Shown here in pieces: positions 1-5,840 of a stretch of 6,279 nucleotides of DNA. The stretch is from contig JBKPDY010000091.1 of assembly GCA_046728155.1 (NCBI GenBank), forward strand, positions 1-6,279, written 5' to 3'. Position 1 is the first letter of the stretch; each line of letters opens with the position of its first letter. The notes under the pieces are model-generated. The model searched no databases. It saw only the letters and a program-made list of their open reading frames with translations, and had not been told where the DNA came from. The position numbers were made by a program, and so were the translations under genes. The DNA comes from CAWDLX01 sp046728155. Its GTDB lineage: Bacteria; Actinomycetota; Actinomycetes; Mycobacteriales; Micromonosporaceae.

Positions 1-671
1 GTCACGATCTCCCGAGGGCAGGACCTTCGACCAATCCGGCGCCAGCCGTATCCGTGCGTGGACGCTGTTATGTTCGGATGGGTAGGTGATACCAAGTCGT
101 CGCCAGAGGTCGACGAACACCCATGGGTCGTCGCGCTCGAACTCATCGTCTGGAAAGGCCTTGCCGGGTTCGTGGCCGTCCAGCAGGAACAGGCCATCGT
201 CGGTGAACGTGAGACTTACCGGGTAGGGCAAGATGTCCGCGACTTGGGTGCGCGTCAGTTCGGCCACGATGGTCGGGGTCACCGCGCCACTTGCGAGAAA
301 GCTTAGCCAGCTCGGCTCGGTCCTCGACGAAGTAACCCGGGACCTGTGCGTCTCGGCCGTGGTCGACGAGGGCATGGGGCCCAGTAGTCACCGTCATAGA
401 TGTGCACCGTGCCGGCAAGGGTGCCGAGCGATCGGGAGATGAACTCGGCGGCGGGCAGATCGAAGAAGAAGCTCGGCCACAACGCGACGGTCCAACCGTT
501 GGTCGCCGCGTAGATCAGGACCTCGTTGCGACCCTGGTCGTCGGCGTCCGCTTGGTCGACCTCGACTCTCTGTGCCGGCAATCCGTGTAGATCGAAGAAG
601 CCTTCGACGGCCGTTAGAACCTGACCCGCCTGCTCAGTTTGGAACGCCGATACCGCCAGGAATAAGCCCAT
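1..671 (-). pseudogene. Conserved protein of unknown function, broken by two frameshifts, 3' end beyond the window
   Basis: I do not recognise the family. Coding-like sequence continues over three reading frames. Frame one runs from ATG 671 through ...GTVHIYDGDYW to about 381. Frame two continues HALVDHGRDAQVPGYFVEDR... from 376 to about 302. Frame three continues FLASGAVTPTIVAEL... from 300 through LPYPVSLTFTDDGLFLLDGH and GITYPSEHNSVHARIRLAP to the left edge. Each switch equals one extra base: one C in the CCCC run at 376-379, and the C at 301 between AAG and TTT. The repaired protein is at least 222 residues, looks soluble, and is rich in acidic and aromatic residues with no signal peptide. 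No clear ribosome-binding site precedes ATG 671, so the start is provisional. The function is unknown. Two frameshifts make a non-functional gene likely; base-calling errors are the alternative. Confidence 0.8.
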
Positions 672-964
672 GGGATGGCACCGTAGGCGCTGGGCCCGGC
701 ACAGTGGTGGTCCCCGCTCGCAGTAGGCAGGGCGCGGCGTGGGGATGATCTGGTTTGAGGTGGTGAGGTCGGCCCATGCGGCCCATGCGGCTCGGTTCGG
801 TGAGGGTCAAGGGTGCGGACCGCTGAGGTGCTCCCGCGAGCCCCGTCCTGAGGCGATCCAACTCGTCGGCCACCGCCCCGGCACCGCATGCGCGGCAGAA
901 GCAGCGGCCGTTAAGTGCGCCTCACTGCTCGGGACTATTTGATGGCCTACCTGAAGAGCCGAAG
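672..964. other. Stretch without a confident gene
   Basis: No frame here gives a protein I can defend. The best minus-strand frame is open from GTG 873 to 634 and starts MADELDRLRTGLAGAPQ. Just before that GTG it reads RCFCRACGAGA, a Cys-rich string that could be the tail of a lost zinc-ribbon-like segment. The frame then becomes rich in Pro, His and Arg and overlaps the start of the 671 gene by 38 bases. A perfect 9-bp tandem repeat, GCCCATGCG, occupies 772-780 and 781-789. The stretch is probably another decayed remnant plus spacer. Confidence 0.4.
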
Positions 965-1268
965 CTAACCGAATGTTTGCGCGAGCTTCTCCGCCATCGC
1001 GGAAGATAACGCTGGTCCCTGAATGAACACCGCGACATTGCCGGTCGGGCTCATGACAATACTGCCGTGACCGTCATTGTTGCCCAGTCTGGGCAGGGAT
1101 GCTGGAGCCAATCCATATGAGACTGACCTTGCCAGGAGACAACTTCGCGTTTTCCAATGCCATCGCGACAACGTCGCCATGCGCCAGGTTAGCCTGCTCC
1201 AGTACGGTTACACGTCCATCGGTCGGGCAATCCCGCCCGATGGGGAACTTGAAGACGAAATCGACAGT
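965..1268 (-). pseudogene. 3' fragment of an unknown protein with one frameshift
   Basis: Minus-strand coding signal begins abruptly near 1268 (TVDFVFKFPIGRDCPTDGRV, then TVLEQANLAHGDVVAMALEN and AKLSPGKVSLIWIGSS). It reaches a TGA near 1082 in that frame. The next frame continues NNDGHGSIVMSPTGNVAVFI and QGPALSSAMAEKLAQTFG to a TAG at 965-967. The join lies near 1090-1100 and equals one extra base (or two lost). Repaired, this is about 100 residues forming a protein's C-terminal end. Third codon positions are mostly G or C and the amino-acid mix is normal. Before 1268 the same frame turns into Arg/Cys/Pro-rich noise up to a stop at 1338-1340, so the 5' part is missing rather than merely out of frame. 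I do not recognise the family. The fragment lies head-to-head with the VOC fragment on the other strand. Confidence 0.55.
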
Positions 1269-1270
1269 CC

Positions 1271-1401
1271 GACCCGTTCGTCGAGGGCGAGTTCTTGGAC
1301 ACGGTCTGCAGCATTCCCGACTCCCGCACCGAGATCGTCATGCTGAAGCCGCCCGACGATGGCACCCGCCTGGGGCTGTCGAGCTTCGTACGGGCCGAGC
1401 C
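1271..1401 (+). pseudogene. Internal fragment of a VOC-family (glyoxalase/dioxygenase fold) protein
   Basis: The plus-strand frame through 1280 reads FVEGEFLDTVCSIPDS, then RTEIVMLKPPDDGTRLGLSS and FVRAEP. This matches the second half of the first beta-alpha-beta-beta-beta module of small VOC proteins, where a strand of the form I-x-M-L-x-x-P is followed by G-T-x-L-E-L-S-x-F. The usual metal-binding Glu in that last strand is Gly here (GGG where GAG is expected), so one common ligand is lost. Nothing VOC-like is visible before 1271. After VRAEP the frame is noise to a stop at 1541-1543, so the second module is absent. Only about 44 of a normal 120-140 residues remain. The next gene starts at once at 1402. 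The assignment rests on remembered family patterns, with no alignment. Confidence 0.55.
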
Positions 1402-1750
1402 ATGTCGGATACGAGCCAACAGGGGACAGGCGGCGCACTACCGAGTGTCCGGGCGCAGCTGCTGGCGACCGAGCACTGGAGCCTGCGCGCCACCCGGAGC
1501 ACGGCACAAAGCGCGCTCCTTAGCAGGATCACCACGTTCCTGATGCTGGTGTCGGCCAGCATCGTCGGCCCGGCGGTGATGGAGCAGGCCACCCGATTCG
1601 GGGGACGGTTCATCACCTTCGCTAGTGCTTCTGGGCATGGTGGTCATGATCGGCACGCTGACCCAGATCCGGGTGGTCAACGCCAGCAACGAGGATCTTG
1701 TCCACGTGATCGGCATGAACCCCCTGCGGGCCGGTCTCACGTCCCGATGA
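1402..1750 (+). pseudogene. Truncated, frameshifted actinobacterial membrane protein
   Basis: From ATG 1402 the frame reads MSDTSQQGTGGALPSVRAQL..., then LLSRITTFLMLVSASIVGPA (first membrane segment) and ATRFGGRFITFA. At 1624 the frame changes, by one extra base or two lost, and continues VLLGMVVMIGTLTQIRVVNA (second membrane segment), SNEDLVHVIGMNPLRAGLTS, to a TGA at 1748-1750. A two-helix N-terminal part ending in a GMN-R-R-A-Y-like motif is typical of an uncharacterised actinobacterial membrane family that continues with an acidic stretch and further helices. That continuation is missing here. About 115 residues remain, which I take to be shorter than the usual length. No good ribosome-binding site precedes the ATG. 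The function is unknown; with a frameshift and a lost C-terminus it is probably dead. Confidence 0.7.
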
Positions 1751-1776
1751 CTACGCCTGCGATTCCCCTTCGGTAT

Positions 1777-1793
1777 GTCGGCCTAACGCCGAC
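1777..1793. terminator. Possible hairpin between convergent genes
   Basis: A perfect 6-bp stem, GTCGGC and GCCGAC, encloses a 5-base loop, CTAAC. It lies 95 to 111 bases beyond the monooxygenase stop and just after the end of the plus-strand membrane-protein remnant. A second GC-rich dyad (CCCGG-GGC-CCGGG, about 1819-1831) lies between it and the monooxygenase. Neither has a T tract on either strand, so a terminator role is only suggested by position. The rest of 1751-1887 shows no gene. Confidence 0.3.
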
Positions 1794-1887
1794 CAGCAGC
1801 CGCTCGGCGATAAGATACCCGGGGCCCGGGAATCGGTTGGTGGCGACCGCGACGCTGTCGGACTGGTTGTACCTCCGCCCGAGGTTC

Positions 1888-2985
1888 TCAGCGCAGTCGC
1901 GAGGCGATGTGCTTGACGACGTGTTCTGCATCTCTGCCGACGCCGGGGAGAAATCCGGACGACATTGCATAGAGGAAGTACAAGCCGACGAAGTACAGCC
2001 CGGGCTCGTCTGTGATGATTCCACGTTCGTGGATCGGCTCGATCGGTTCCTTGTTCTGACCGAAGACCGGAAGGTTGATCCAGGAGAAGTCTGGATCGAA
2101 GCCGGTACACCAGATGACGTTCTCCACTGGAAGGACGCGTCCGTCCTCCAGGACGGGGAATCCGTCTCGGGTGCCGACCACCCGGCTGACCCGTTCGATG
2201 CCGGCCGCTGCTATGTCGGCCGGTCTGACGCGTACGACCGGCGCAGCATGGGACAGCAGCTTCGGGCGCATCTTGCGTCCGATGGGCGTGCGGACGGTCA
2301 GCACCCGGTGGCCGATGACACGGAAAATCAACGGCAGGAAGATGTACCGGGCCAACGCACTGTCGTGGCGGAAGGGAACCCGGCCCGACTCGGTCCCGGC
2401 CAGCCATGTCGGCTGGAAGCCCGCGACATCGAGGGCGATCTCCGCCCCGGAGTTCCCCATGCCCACCACGAGAACGCTGCCGTCTCGAAGTTGAGCGACG
2501 TTCCGGTAGCCGCTGGAATGCATCTGGACTATGTCGGGGTCGAGACTCGCGGCGAATGCGGGCGATCGAGGACGCTGGTGGCTCCCCATAGCCACTACGA
2601 CGTTGTCGGCCTCGAACCGCCGATCACCGGCGTCGACAAGGAAACGAGCTCCGTTGCGGGTCAGGCCCCTAACCCGGACTCCGGCGCGCACCGGAAGACC
2701 GAGCCGGGCCGCATAGGTCTCGAGGTAGTCCGCAACCTCGTCCTTAGTTGAGAAGGAATGTGCCGGGCCCGGAAATGGCATGCCGTCGAGCCCATTGAAG
2801 CGAGCCGGGGTGAAGAGCCGGAGCGAGTCCCACCGCTTCCGCCAGGCGTCGCCGATCCGCTCGTTGGCGTCGAGGATGACAAAGCGGAGACCTCGCCGGG
2901 CGAGATGGTAGCCGACGGATAGGCCGGCTTGTCCGCCGCCGACGACTACGGTCTCGATCCGCTCGGTATCCCTCACGGCGTTCAT
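1888..2985 (-). CDS. FAD/NADPH-dependent flavin monooxygenase (CzcO/FMO-like)
   Basis: A single-component flavoprotein of 365 residues, predicted cytosolic. Family members use NADPH and O2, via a flavin hydroperoxide, to oxygenate small organic substrates; some CzcO-like members have other or unknown roles. An N-terminal FAD-binding Rossmann motif GGGQAG is at residues 16-21. A WRKRWDSLRLFTPARF segment is at 48-63, where this family packs against the flavin. The NADPH-binding Rossmann motif GMGNSGAE is at 175-182, and the family's late CTGFDPDFSWI motif is at 293-303. No membrane segment or signal peptide is visible. The ATG at 2985 was chosen over an upstream in-frame ATG at 3093 because AGGGAGGTGG lies 5 bases before it, and because the longer form would overlap the preceding gene by 29 bases. 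It follows the HD-GYP/LuxR regulator by 79 bp on the same strand, so the two may share a transcript. The substrate cannot be read from sequence. Confidence 0.92.
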   Translation of the reverse strand: MNAVRDTERIETVVVGGGQAGLSVGYHLARRGLRFVILDANERIGDAWRKRWDSLRLFTPARFNGLDGMPFPGPAHSFSTKDEVADYLETYAARLGLPVRAGVRVRGLTRNGARFLVDAGDRRFEADNVVVAMGSHQRPRSPAFAASLDPDIVQMHSSGYRNVAQLRDGSVLVVGMGNSGAEIALDVAGFQPTWLAGTESGRVPFRHDSALARYIFLPLIFRVIGHRVLTVRTPIGRKMRPKLLSHAAPVVRVRPADIAAAGIERVSRVVGTRDGFPVLEDGRVLPVENVIWCTGFDPDFSWINLPVFGQNKEPIEPIHERGIITDEPGLYFVGLYFLYAMSSGFLPGVGRDAEHVVKHIASRLR

Positions 2986-2990
2986 CCGAG

Positions 2991-3000
2991 CCACCTCCCT
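2991..3000 (-). promoter_or_regulatory. Strong ribosome-binding site of the monooxygenase
   Basis: On the minus strand the site reads AGGGAGGTGG; the GGAGG core ends 8 bases before ATG 2985. It decides the start of the monooxygenase in favour of 2985 over 3093. Confidence 0.85.
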
Positions 3001-3023
3001 TGGAGCGGATTCCTTGGCCGTGA

Positions 3024-3037
3024 CGCTATGCGTAGCG
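3024..3037. repeat. Short dyad in the regulator-monooxygenase gap
   Basis: CGCTA and TAGCG form a perfect 5-bp dyad around TGCG, between the larger dyad at 3051-3068 and the monooxygenase ribosome-binding site. It could be a small hairpin in the intercistronic RNA or a protein-binding half of a regulatory region. A 5-bp stem alone is weak evidence. Confidence 0.3.
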
Positions 3038-3050
3038 GCTGCTTGGTTCG

Positions 3051-3068
3051 ATAGGGAGTTCTCCCTAT
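3051..3068. promoter_or_regulatory. Perfect 18-bp dyad across the regulator stop codon
   Basis: ATAGGGAGTTCTCCCTAT consists of two perfect 8-bp arms around a 2-base centre. The TAG stop codon of the HD-GYP/LuxR gene (3065-3067) is inside the right arm, and the monooxygenase start lies 66 bases away. The size and symmetry resemble binding sites of dimeric helix-turn-helix proteins, and the adjacent gene encodes one. As RNA it would form a tight hairpin. No T tract follows, so a classical terminator is unlikely. An operator for an internal monooxygenase promoter is an inference from position. Confidence 0.5.
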
Positions 3069-4624
3069 GGCACCAACCCGTGCTGCATTGCAAAGAGTGC
3101 GGCCGCCGCGCGTGTGGACACGCCGATTTTGGCGTACACGTTTTGGATGTGGTTGTCGGCCGTCTTGACCGAGATTCCTAGCACACGTGCGATCTGCTTG
3201 GTCTGCAACCCGCGAGCCAGGAGCCCGATGACATCTGTCTCGCGCTGGGTCAGCCCCGCCGGTCGTTCGATTCGTGGAGTCCGCTGGCCGGCGGCGTCCA
3301 GCACCGCCCTAACGGCGACGGCGTCGAGCCGTCTGGCGTGGACCTCAGCCGTGAGCGTGTCGGCGGCCTGCGCCGGAGTGAGCGGCTCTCGGTGCGGCCT
3401 CGGTTCGATCTTCGTCTGATAGGCGTCTGCGGCGGCAAGCAGGCGCGCCTGCTGTGTAAGCCCCGGAGCAGCGGTTCCACGGTGATAGCCCGACCCGTCG
3501 CAGCGTTCGTGGTGCGTACCAGCGACCCCGGCGAGTGCGGCCAGAAACGCAGAGCGGTGGAGGATGCGTTCCGTCTGGTAGGGATGCAGGCGTACCTTCT
3601 CCCAGTCATCGGGCGTAAGAGGGCCCGGCTGCAGCCATATGCGGGCCGGCACGGCTACCCGCCCGACGTCGTGGATAAGCGCCGCCCGCCGGATCGTCGT
3701 AACGTCGGCACTGTCGAAACGGCAACCTCGGGCGGCCTTCATCACCAGCACCGCAACGCCGGTTGAGTGCCCGACGAAGCACGGCGATACGAGATCGCCG
3801 AAGTGGCCCATGGCAGCAAGGGCCGTATCGATCGACTCGCCTTCCAGGAGTTTGTGCGGCCTCGGTTCGCGGGCCAGCGTCTCATCCCACGCCGAAGCCG
3901 TGTCGATGGCAATGAGTCCGGCCGCATCCTCAGCGAGGGCCGCGACGACGTCGGGATCGAACGCGTGCCCCGCACGCCGGCGGATCACCGCTGCCGCACG
4001 GTCGGCGCCACCGAGCATCCGCTGAAAGGCAGCGTCTCGGGCCACGTGAACAATCCGCATCGGCAGCGGTATCTCATCGCCTTTCGCATTACCTGGTTCG
4101 CCCTTGCCGTCCCAGCGCTCGGCGACGTGTGCGAACAGACCGCCTACCGACGAATGGACGCCGAGCCGGTCGGTGAGCATCGTGGCCACCTCGCAAAACG
4201 CAGCGATGTGATGCTTGAAGACCTTGGCGACCATTGGAAGGCGGCGGGCGAGCTGCCCGGCGCGCGCGATCGGCGCGCCGCCTGGTGGCGCCACCGCACG
4301 GAGGAAGCCGGATGTCATTTCTGCCCGCGACCCGAACCTGCTCGGTGTGGCGTACGTCGTGAGGGCGTCGTCGGCGCCGAAGAGCTCCGCGGCGATGTCG
4401 GCGTTGGCGGTGCACCCGACGTAGAACAACTGGCATGCGTAGTAAGTCTGGGTTGCCGTCTCCGCATCGACTTTCAGACGATCGGCCAGCCGCATCGCGA
4501 GTAGCGTGCTGTGCAGGCCGTATTCCAGCGGCACGCCGATGCCGAGGTCCGTCGCAAGTGACAGAGCCGCGATCACCTCCGCAGCGCGGATACTTTCCAC
4601 GGCCTCTGATGCTTCATCTGCCAC
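3065..4624 (-). CDS. HD-GYP-like phosphohydrolase domains fused to a LuxR-type DNA-binding domain
   Basis: A 519-residue cytosolic regulator. Residues about 10-240 form a degenerate HD-GYP-like half: it keeps AERWDGKGEP (168-177) and a later ARD (195-197) but has no HD dyad. Residues about 255-440 form a better-preserved half with GHSTG (285-289), HDVGRVAVP (318-326), LHP (346-348), HHER...DGSGYH (371-381) and AAADAY (397-402). The family's GK and GYP signatures read GR and GYH, so c-di-GMP phosphodiesterase activity is uncertain. Residues about 457-517 are a GerE/LuxR helix-turn-helix (LTQRETDVIGLLARGLQTKQ, then KTADNHIQNVYAKIG). There is no receiver domain or membrane segment. This architecture occurs in Actinobacteria; the signal it senses is unknown. 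GTG 4624 is the first in-frame start after the TAG at 4634-4636; its ribosome-binding site is weak. The monooxygenase follows on the same strand and is a candidate target. Confidence 0.9.
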   Translation of the reverse strand: MADEASEAVESIRAAEVIAALSLATDLGIGVPLEYGLHSTLLAMRLADRLKVDAETATQTYYACQLFYVGCTANADIAAELFGADDALTTYATPSRFGSRAEMTSGFLRAVAPPGGAPIARAGQLARRLPMVAKVFKHHIAAFCEVATMLTDRLGVHSSVGGLFAHVAERWDGKGEPGNAKGDEIPLPMRIVHVARDAAFQRMLGGADRAAAVIRRRAGHAFDPDVVAALAEDAAGLIAIDTASAWDETLAREPRPHKLLEGESIDTALAAMGHFGDLVSPCFVGHSTGVAVLVMKAARGCRFDSADVTTIRRAALIHDVGRVAVPARIWLQPGPLTPDDWEKVRLHPYQTERILHRSAFLAALAGVAGTHHERCDGSGYHRGTAAPGLTQQARLLAAADAYQTKIEPRPHREPLTPAQAADTLTAEVHARRLDAVAVRAVLDAAGQRTPRIERPAGLTQRETDVIGLLARGLQTKQIARVLGISVKTADNHIQNVYAKIGVSTRAAAALFAMQHGLVP

Positions 4625-4633
4625 ATCACGAAC

Positions 4634-4654
4634 CTACTCAGGCCAGCGGGGCAT
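4634..4654 (-). other. Six-codon reading frame ending in amber, in frame with the LuxR regulator
   Basis: ATG 4654 is preceded by AGGGAG at good spacing and encodes MPRWPE, then TAG at 4636-4634. The frame is the same as that of the downstream regulator: after TAG come three sense codons and then GTG 4624. Either this is a translated leader coupled to the regulator, or the regulator originally began at this ATG and codon 7 has become a stop. The ribosome-binding site here is better than the one in front of GTG 4624, which favours the second reading slightly. Confidence 0.4.
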
Positions 4655-4680
4655 AGGCGGATCTCCCTTGTACTGCAGCC

Positions 4681-4859
4681 TCAAAGGGCCCCGTGCGAAA
4701 CCACGGACACCGGTCGCCGAACCAGCCCGCTCGGGCCGTCAGCGCCCACCACGGCGCCGACCGATCGTAGGTCTGGCAGCCGGCGATAACGACACCCACG
4801 TCCGCGACGGCCCGCTCGAGGAAGCGCCGGGTCATCTCGTGGATCACGCTGTACGCCAT
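4681..4859 (-). pseudogene. Remnant of a RibD/dihydrofolate reductase-like reductase, frameshifted
   Basis: From ATG 4859 the frame reads MAYSVIHEMTRRFLERAVAD, then VGVVIAGCQTYDRSAPWW. It then needs a one-base correction at the GGG run 4745-4747 (GGGG expected) to continue GADGPSGLVRRPVSVVSHGA, ending at TGA 4681-4683. The repaired string follows the central pattern of RibD C-terminal-domain proteins: G-x-V-(I/V)-x-G-R-x-T-Y-D, then P-W-W-G-A-D-G-P, then P-V-x-V-V-(S/T)-H. Those proteins are NADPH-dependent reductases of about 180-210 residues. The normal N-terminal third (catalytic start, SLDG region) and the C-terminal third (G-G-I-E-x-A-L region) are absent, and the usual Arg in G-R-x-T-Y is Gln (GCQTY). 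This is clearly not functional. It fills most of the 248-bp gap between the membrane protein and the regulator. Confidence 0.7.
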
Positions 4860-4872
4860 GCCCCGTCGGCGG

Positions 4873-5709
4873 CTAGGGGTTCTGGGACGCGACCGCACGG
4901 GCCCGCCGCCGGGCTGAGCGTGGGCTGAGCAACACGTCGAGTTCGAGGCCCTTCACCAGCCAGGACAGACCGAACGCCTCGAGCGAGACGGTCTCGCCGA
5001 TAAGCAGCGAGTAGCTGGTGAAGATGTGCTTCATGTCGGCGTACGCGGCGAACGCGACCGACAGCAGGATCACCGCGGCGAGGATCCAATGGAACCAGCG
5101 CCAGAACGTCGGCGTCAGCCGGGCCCGTCGCCCGACCCGCTGCGGCGAGCGGCGCCCCTCCTGGACGCCGAAGAAGAACGTGATGACCGCCAGCGACACG
5201 ATGGCGATCCCGGCGGCGATGAAGTGTACGTGGACGACGGTCGTTTCACCCAACTTCTCCTGAAGCGGGGTCAGTGCGGTCGCCACGCCGGGCGGGCGAT
5301 TGGTCGGGAAGAACGCGGTTGTCAGCGCCGCCAAACCGGCTATGACGCTGAGCAGGTTACTCAGCCTACGTTCGAAGATCTTGTACGCGATGAGGAAGAA
5401 CGCAGCGGCCGCCAGGCTCGCGACGAGGAAATCGCGCATGCCGGAGTAGTAATAGGTACTCAGGGACGCCCGCAGCATCGGGCCACCGGTCTTGAGCAGG
5501 TTGTCGCCCAACACCAGCAGGATGGGCAGCGAGACTCCGATGAATCCGATGATCGCCCGCATGAACAGGTACGACCGGAGGTAGAGGATCCTCGACTGCA
5601 GGTTGACCGCCTGCTCGGTCGGGCTGACCAGAGGCGGGGCCGACGGCTGCGCCAGCTCCGCCAGGCTGGGACGGGCCGGAGCCCGGGTGTCGCGCGTCAA
5701 GAAGCCCAC
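4873..5709 (-). CDS. Six-helix integral membrane protein of unknown function
   Basis: A 278-residue inner-membrane protein. After a polar N-terminal tail (about 50 residues) come six hydrophobic segments at about 51-70, 94-111, 119-134, 160-180, 205-225 and 233-253, then an Arg-rich tail. The loop before helix 2 carries STYYYSGMRDF and helix 3 ends in FFPTNRPP. This Y-Y-Y-(S/T)-G-M-R-D plus F-P-T pattern recurs in an uncharacterised bacterial membrane protein family; no enzymatic role is visible. GTG 5709 was chosen rather than ATG 5727, since AGGGAGGAGG (5715-5724) ends 5 bases before the GTG, whereas the ATG lies inside or ahead of that site. The gene appears complete. It is transcribed away from the integrase. 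The next gene on the same strand (4624) is 248 bp off, so an operon with it is uncertain. Confidence 0.85.
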   Translation of the reverse strand: MGFLTRDTRAPARPSLAELAQPSAPPLVSPTEQAVNLQSRILYLRSYLFMRAIIGFIGVSLPILLVLGDNLLKTGGPMLRASLSTYYYSGMRDFLVASLAAAAFFLIAYKIFERRLSNLLSVIAGLAALTTAFFPTNRPPGVATALTPLQEKLGETTVVHVHFIAAGIAIVSLAVITFFFGVQEGRRSPQRVGRRARLTPTFWRWFHWILAAVILLSVAFAAYADMKHIFTSYSLLIGETVSLEAFGLSWLVKGLELDVLLSPRSARRRARAVASQNP

Positions 5710-5714
5710 GTCAA

Positions 5715-5724
5715 CCTCCTCCCT
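5715..5724 (-). promoter_or_regulatory. Ribosome-binding site that sets the membrane protein start
   Basis: The minus strand reads AGGGAGGAGG, followed by TTGAC and GTG 5709. The upstream in-frame ATG at 5727 is immediately before this site and so is not served by it. This moves the start 18 bases inward. Confidence 0.75.
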
Positions 5725-5759
5725 CATCGGCCGGCGTCTGCAAGTCCCGTTTGCTCGGG

Positions 5760-5840
5760 TTACGTCACGGCGCCGGCAACGGACACACGAATTGTGCCGG
5801 CGACGTTCGCCAAGGTCCAGAGCCCCGCCACATCAGACAT
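5760..5840 (-). CDS. Possible 26-codon ORF upstream of the membrane protein
   Basis: ATG 5840 is preceded by GGAAGGA with a 5-base spacing and encodes MSDVAGLWTLANVAGTIRVS, then VAGAVT, TAA. Upstream codons in the same frame (LNNKLFVITGCGLLAKPP) also look coding, with mostly G or C at third positions, so this may be the tail of a longer lost gene or a fragment moved in with the integrase. It ends about 50 bases before the membrane protein start on the same strand. It is too short to name. Confidence 0.25.
   Translation of the reverse strand: MSDVAGLWTLANVAGTIRVSVAGAVT
5771..5802. repeat. 8-bp inverted repeat in the divergent spacer
   Basis: CGCCGGCA (5771-5778) and TGCCGGCG (5795-5802) are perfect complements 16 bases apart. 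There is no T tract on either side. The position between divergent genes fits an operator or a recombinase site, but in GC-rich DNA such a repeat can arise by chance. It also lies inside the doubtful 5760-5840 ORF. Confidence 0.35.

Noticed and set aside
370..385. Programmed +1 frameshifting as an explanation for the first break in the 1-671 gene
   Set aside because: A second shift follows within 80 bases and no stimulatory structure or known slippery context is evident; mutation or sequencing error is simpler.
772..789. 9-bp tandem repeat GCCCATGCG twice
   Set aside because: Only two units, no longer array and no link to a gene; too small to be treated as a repeat element or CRISPR.
1751..2407. 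A 218-codon open frame on the minus strand
   Set aside because: It overlaps the monooxygenase in another frame and is Arg/Pro/His-rich without motifs.
1099..2751. A 550-codon open frame on the plus strand
   Set aside because: From about 1900 on it is the antisense of the monooxygenase, whose motifs are clear. Its first part merely passes through the first frame of the 1402 membrane remnant. The composition is not that of one protein.
2986..3093. Longer N-terminus of the monooxygenase from ATG 3093
   Set aside because: It would overlap the regulator's 3' end, has no good ribosome-binding site, and adds residues unlike the family before the FAD motif.
3767..4504. A 245-codon open frame on the plus strand
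   Set aside because: It is the antisense of the HD-GYP/LuxR gene, an expected shadow in GC-rich DNA.
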